Shown here: positions 61,088 through 64,000 of the stretch, piece after piece
Numbering within the stretch: the stretch's first letter is position 1
Layout of the letters: each line of letters begins with the position of its first letter
Source: Nitratidesulfovibrio sp. SRB-5
Lineage (GTDB): Bacteria; Desulfobacterota; Desulfovibrionia; Desulfovibrionales; Desulfovibrionaceae
Direction: 5' to 3'
Length of the DNA stretch: 64,000 nucleotides
Assembly (NCBI RefSeq): GCF_019931275.1
Contig: NZ_JAIOTY010000001.1
Location: forward strand, 620,001 to 684,000
Position numbers and translations under genes: made by a program
Notes under the pieces: generated by a model
The model's input: only the letters and a program-made list of their open reading frames with translations
The model's database searches: none
What the model was told of the DNA's origin: nothing

Positions 61088-62599
61088 ATGAAGGTCTATC
61101 TCATCGGCGCGGGGCCCGGCGACCCCGGTCTGCTCACGCTCAAGGGCAAGCGCATCCTCGAATCGGCGGACGTCATCGTCTACGACTATCTCGCCAACGA
61201 CGCGTTCCTCGCCTACGCCAAGCCCGGCGCGGAAATCATCTACGTGGGCAAGAAGGGTGGCGACCACACCCTGACGCAGGACGGCATCAACCGCCTGATC
61301 GTGGACAAGGCCAAGGAAGGCAAGACCGTGGCCCGCCTGAAAGGCGGCGACCCGTACATGTTCGGGCGCGGCGGCGAAGAGGCCGAAGAACTTCTGGATG
61401 CGGGCGTTCCCTTCGAGGAAGTGCCCGGCGTCACCAGCGCCGTGGCCGGTCCCGCCTACGCGGGCATTCCGCTGACGCACCGCTCCTACTCCTCGTCCGT
61501 GTCGTTCATCACCGGGCATGAAGACCCCACCAAGCCCGGCTCGGTGCACAACTGGAAGGCCCTGGCCGAAAGCGCCAGCACCCTGGTCTTCTTCATGGGC
61601 ATGAAGAACCTGCCCGAAATCTCGCGCAAGCTCATCGAGGCGGGCATGCCCGCTGAAACCCCGGCTGCGCTCGTCCATTGGGGCACCACCGCCCGCCACC
61701 GCAGCCTTGTGGCCACCATCGCCACCCTGCCGACAGAAGGGCCGAAGCATGGCTTCACCAATCCCTCGCTCATCGTGGTGGGCGGGGTGGTCAACCTGCA
61801 CGACCGGCTGAACTGGTTCGAGCAGAAGCCCCTGCTGGGCAAGGGCGTGGTGGTCACCCGCGCCCGCGAGCAGGCCAGCGGCCTTGCCGAGGCCCTGCGC
61901 GAACTGGGCGCCGACGTGGTGCAGTTTCCCACCATCGAGATCATTCCCCTTGCCGACTACGCCCCGGTGGACGCGGCCATCCGCGATCTGCCCGGCTATG
62001 ACTGGGTGGTGTTCACCTCGGTCAACGGCGTGAAGCACTTCTGGAACCGCCTTGCCGCGTGCGGGCAGGATTCGCGCGCGCTGGCCGGGCGCAAGGTGGC
62101 CGCCATCGGCCCCGCCACCGCCGACGTGCTGCGGACAAAGGGCATAGAACCGGACTTCATCCCCGAAAAGTACGTGGCCGAAGGCGTGGTGGAAGGCATG
62201 CTGGCGCGCGGCATGGGCGGCAAGCGCGTGCTGCTGCCCCGCGCCCGCGAGGCGCGCGAGGTGCTGCCCGACGAACTGCGCAAGGCCGGGGCCGCGGTGG
62301 ACGTGCTGCCGGTGTACGAAACCGTGCCCAGCACCGCCCGCAAGGACGACGTGCTGGCCCGAATGCAGGAAGGGCGCATCCATTGCGTCACCTTCGGTTC
62401 GTCGTCCACGGTGGACAACTTCTTCTCGCTGGTGCCCGTGGACATGGTGAAGGCCCATCCCGAGGTGAAGCTGGCCTGCATCGGCCCCGTCACCCGCAAG
62501 ACGCTGGAAGGCTACGGCCTGACCTGCCACATCCAGCCCGAGGATTTCACCATCCCCGCGCTGGTTGACGAACTGGTTGCGCGCCTGCCCGAACTGTAG
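61088..62599 (+). CDS. cobA-hemD: Uroporphyrinogen-III C-methyltransferase / uroporphyrinogen-III synthase fusion
   Basis: A 503-residue fusion. Residues 1-240 are SUMT (CobA): VYLIGAGPGDPGLLTLKG at the N-terminus, VARLKGGDPYMFGRGGEE (about 80) and VPGVTSAVAGPAYAGIPLTH. Residues 250-503 are uroporphyrinogen-III synthase (HemD): VVVTRAREQASGLAEALREL and TFGSSSTVDNFF near 435. The pair converts hydroxymethylbilane to uroporphyrinogen III and then to precorrin-2, feeding siroheme and cobalamin, and in sulfate reducers the alternative heme route through siroheme. GGAGGAAGG lies directly before the ATG. Upstream 215 bases contain CTGTACTG-type repeats only. Confidence 0.95.
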   Translation: MKVYLIGAGPGDPGLLTLKGKRILESADVIVYDYLANDAFLAYAKPGAEIIYVGKKGGDHTLTQDGINRLIVDKAKEGKTVARLKGGDPYMFGRGGEEAEELLDAGVPFEEVPGVTSAVAGPAYAGIPLTHRSYSSSVSFITGHEDPTKPGSVHNWKALAESASTLVFFMGMKNLPEISRKLIEAGMPAETPAALVHWGTTARHRSLVATIATLPTEGPKHGFTNPSLIVVGGVVNLHDRLNWFEQKPLLGKGVVVTRAREQASGLAEALRELGADVVQFPTIEIIPLADYAPVDAAIRDLPGYDWVVFTSVNGVKHFWNRLAACGQDSRALAGRKVAAIGPATADVLRTKGIEPDFIPEKYVAEGVVEGMLARGMGGKRVLLPRAREAREVLPDELRKAGAAVDVLPVYETVPSTARKDDVLARMQEGRIHCVTFGSSSTVDNFFSLVPVDMVKAHPEVKLACIGPVTRKTLEGYGLTCHIQPEDFTIPALVDELVARLPEL

Positions 62600-62868
62600 A
62601 CGACGTCCGGCGCGGGTGGCGTCCCCTGCGGATGCCGCCCGGTGCCGGATTTGATCGCATGCCGGTCCTGCGCCGATCTTCCTGATGTTGGTTCAGCCCG
62701 GGTTTTCTGATGGTTCCGGTGCAGGACCGTGCGCCAGTGCGACGGTATTTGACAGGTGAAACGTCCCGTGTTGTGAGGAATGCGTGACCGGAGTGATCCG
62801 GTCCGCAATCCCGCCCGGCCCCGTGCCGGGCGCGGCATCCTTACGGACATTCAAGGGAGGGACACCTC

Positions 62869-63303
62869 ATGGGCATCGTGCGAGCCGTCTGTATCAGCGA
62901 GCGGAAAGGCGAGCGCAAGCGGGTGGTGGACGCCATCACCCTGCGCGAGGACTATGGCGTGGAAGAAGACGTCCACGCGGGCAGCGGCAGGCAGGTCAGC
63001 CTGCTGGCCGTGGAAAGCGTGGACATCATGCGCCCGCGCATGCCGGAACTGGCGGCGGGCGACTTTGCGGAAAACATCCTGGTGGAAGGGCTGCCCCTGA
63101 CCCGCTGCAAGGTGGGCGACCGGCTCACCGCCGGGCCGGACATCCTTCTGGAAATCACCCAGATCGGCAAGACCTGCCATTCCAAGTGCAACATCCACAA
63201 GACCGTGGGCTTCTGCATCATGCCCACCGAAGGGGTGTTCGCAAAAGTGCTGCGCGGCGGCGTGCTGCGCGCCGGGGATGCCGTTGCCATGACGGAAGGG
63301 TAG
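62869..63303 (+). CDS. MOSC domain protein
   Basis: A 144-residue single-domain MOSC protein. It shows the family start IVRAVCISERKGERKRVVD, the EDVHAGSGRQVSLLAVES segment (about 34-51) and, near 103-130, KTCHSKCNIHKTVGFCIMPT followed by EGVFAKVLRGG, which contains the conserved Cys of MOSC proteins. These proteins handle sulfur in molybdenum-cofactor enzymes. AGGGAGG precedes the ATG. In sulfate reducers this small MOSC form is common next to molybdopterin genes; here it precedes purN by 70 bases. Confidence 0.9.
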   Translation: MGIVRAVCISERKGERKRVVDAITLREDYGVEEDVHAGSGRQVSLLAVESVDIMRPRMPELAAGDFAENILVEGLPLTRCKVGDRLTAGPDILLEITQIGKTCHSKCNIHKTVGFCIMPTEGVFAKVLRGGVLRAGDAVAMTEG

Positions 63304-63373
63304 CTGCCCGTGCGGGCGTGCCCCTCCGCCCGCGCCCCGATAACCCTCGATCCCTCCGTGTTCAGGGAGTCTC

Positions 63374-64000
63374 ATGACGCTGCAACTGGCCGTGCTGGCC
63401 TCCGGCAACGGGTCGAACCTGCAAGCCATTCTCGACCGCATCGCCAGCGGCGCGCTGGATGCCCGGGTGTGCCTTGTGCTGTGCAACAAGCCAGAGGCCC
63501 GCGCGCTGGAGCGCGCCCGCGCGGCGGGTGTTGCCCACGTGGCCCTTTCTCCGGCGGATTATCCGGACCGGGAAGCCTTTGATGCGGCCATGGTGGCGGC
63601 CATCCGCGCCCATGGGGCGGATGCCGTGGCGCTGGCCGGGTACATGCGGCTGCTCACGCCGGGGTTTCTGGCGGCGTTCGCGGGGCGGGTGGTGAACATT
63701 CACCCCGCGCTGCTGCCCAGCTTTCCGGGTTTGCGCGGCGCGGCGGATGCGCAGGCGTACGGGGTGACGCTGGCCGGGTGCACGGTGCATTTCGTGGACG
63801 AGCAGATGGACCATGGTTCGGTCATCGTGCAGGCTGCGGTGCCGGTGCATCCGGGCGAGCCGCTGGATGATCTGAAGGCGCGGATTCACGCCATGGAGCA
63901 TCGCGTCTACCCGCAAGCCTTGCAGTGGCTGGCCGAGGGTCGGTTGCGCGTGGAGGGCCGGGTGGTGCGGGTGCTGTCGAGGTCCGACGGCAAGGCGGCG
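63374..64000 (+). CDS. purN: GAR transformylase 1, 3' end outside window
   Basis: 209 codons are visible with no stop before the window edge. It shows the folate-dependent GART pattern: LAVLASGNGSNLQAILDRI (about 4-22), ALAGYMRLLTPGFL, VVNIHPALLPSFPG (catalytic Asn-His about 109-111) and HFVDEQMDHGSVIVQAAVPV with the catalytic Asp near 145. It transfers formyl from 10-formyl-THF to GAR in purine synthesis, the same step that PurT performs with formate. AGGGAG precedes the ATG. Nearly all of the usual length (about 200-220) is present. Confidence 0.95.
   Translation, partial: MTLQLAVLASGNGSNLQAILDRIASGALDARVCLVLCNKPEARALERARAAGVAHVALSPADYPDREAFDAAMVAAIRAHGADAVALAGYMRLLTPGFLAAFAGRVVNIHPALLPSFPGLRGAADAQAYGVTLAGCTVHFVDEQMDHGSVIVQAAVPVHPGEPLDDLKARIHAMEHRVYPQALQWLAEGRLRVEGRVVRVLSRSDGKAA

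Overview
The window is a high-GC chromosomal segment (roughly two-thirds G+C by eye) from a free-living Gram-negative bacterium. It is most likely a sulfate reducer of the Desulfovibrio / Nitratidesulfovibrio vulgaris group. The pointers are a NapH/NapG-type polyferredoxin beside a Tat-exported DUF362 protein, a diguanylate cyclase fused to bacteriohemerythrin, a TupA-type tungstate-binding protein, a CobA-HemD fusion, and heavy use of sigma-54 promoters. The assignment rests on recognised families and not on a database search. No rRNA, tRNA, CRISPR array, insertion sequence or integrase was recognised.

Layout. 1-6.2 kb: the end of a chemoreceptor, an Fe-S membrane electron-transfer pair, and two paralogous small Met/His-rich exported proteins, each with a -24/-12 promoter and a matching upstream inverted repeat. 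6.9-13.2 kb: housekeeping genes lepA, lepB and a ComM/YifB AAA+ protein, plus a hypothetical protein and a lipoprotein. 13.4-31.9 kb: a complete tad (tight adherence, Flp pilus) locus on the minus strand. It runs from four tandem flp pilin genes through tadV, rcpC, rcpA, a lipoprotein, tadZ, tadA, tadB, tadC, tadD and TadE/TadG-type pseudopilins. A hybrid histidine kinase lies at its downstream end and an NtrC-type sigma-54 activator upstream. A strong -24/-12 promoter lies directly before the first pilin gene, so the activator is the obvious candidate regulator.

32.5-38.7 kb: a hypothetical gene running into a 25-26 bp tandem repeat array, then a full branched-chain amino-acid ABC transporter (livKHMGF). 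39-40.5 kb: an AT-rich island with one methyltransferase gene. 40.6-49.6 kb: a single-domain response regulator, purT, tgt, a dCache-PAS-GGDEF cyclase and a large thioredoxin-fold protein. 49.9-50.05 kb: a tandem glycine riboswitch with no recognisable gene behind it. 50.7-57.2 kb: a DUF2459-type protein, a small hypothetical protein, the GGDEF-hemerythrin protein, tupA and a BPL_N-domain protein. 57.4-64 kb: valS, a Cys-rich DUF3795-type protein, cobA-hemD, a MOSC protein and the start of purN.

Repeats are a second theme. A family of long palindromic intergenic elements (about 110-190 bp) follows the stop codons of lepA, tadB, livF, tgt and valS, with a related copy after the orphan riboswitch. 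Many intergenic gaps also carry short tandem repeats with periods of 9-15 bp. The most interesting regulatory architecture is the three sigma-54 promoters (two on the Met-rich genes, one on the pilus locus), each with candidate enhancer sites.
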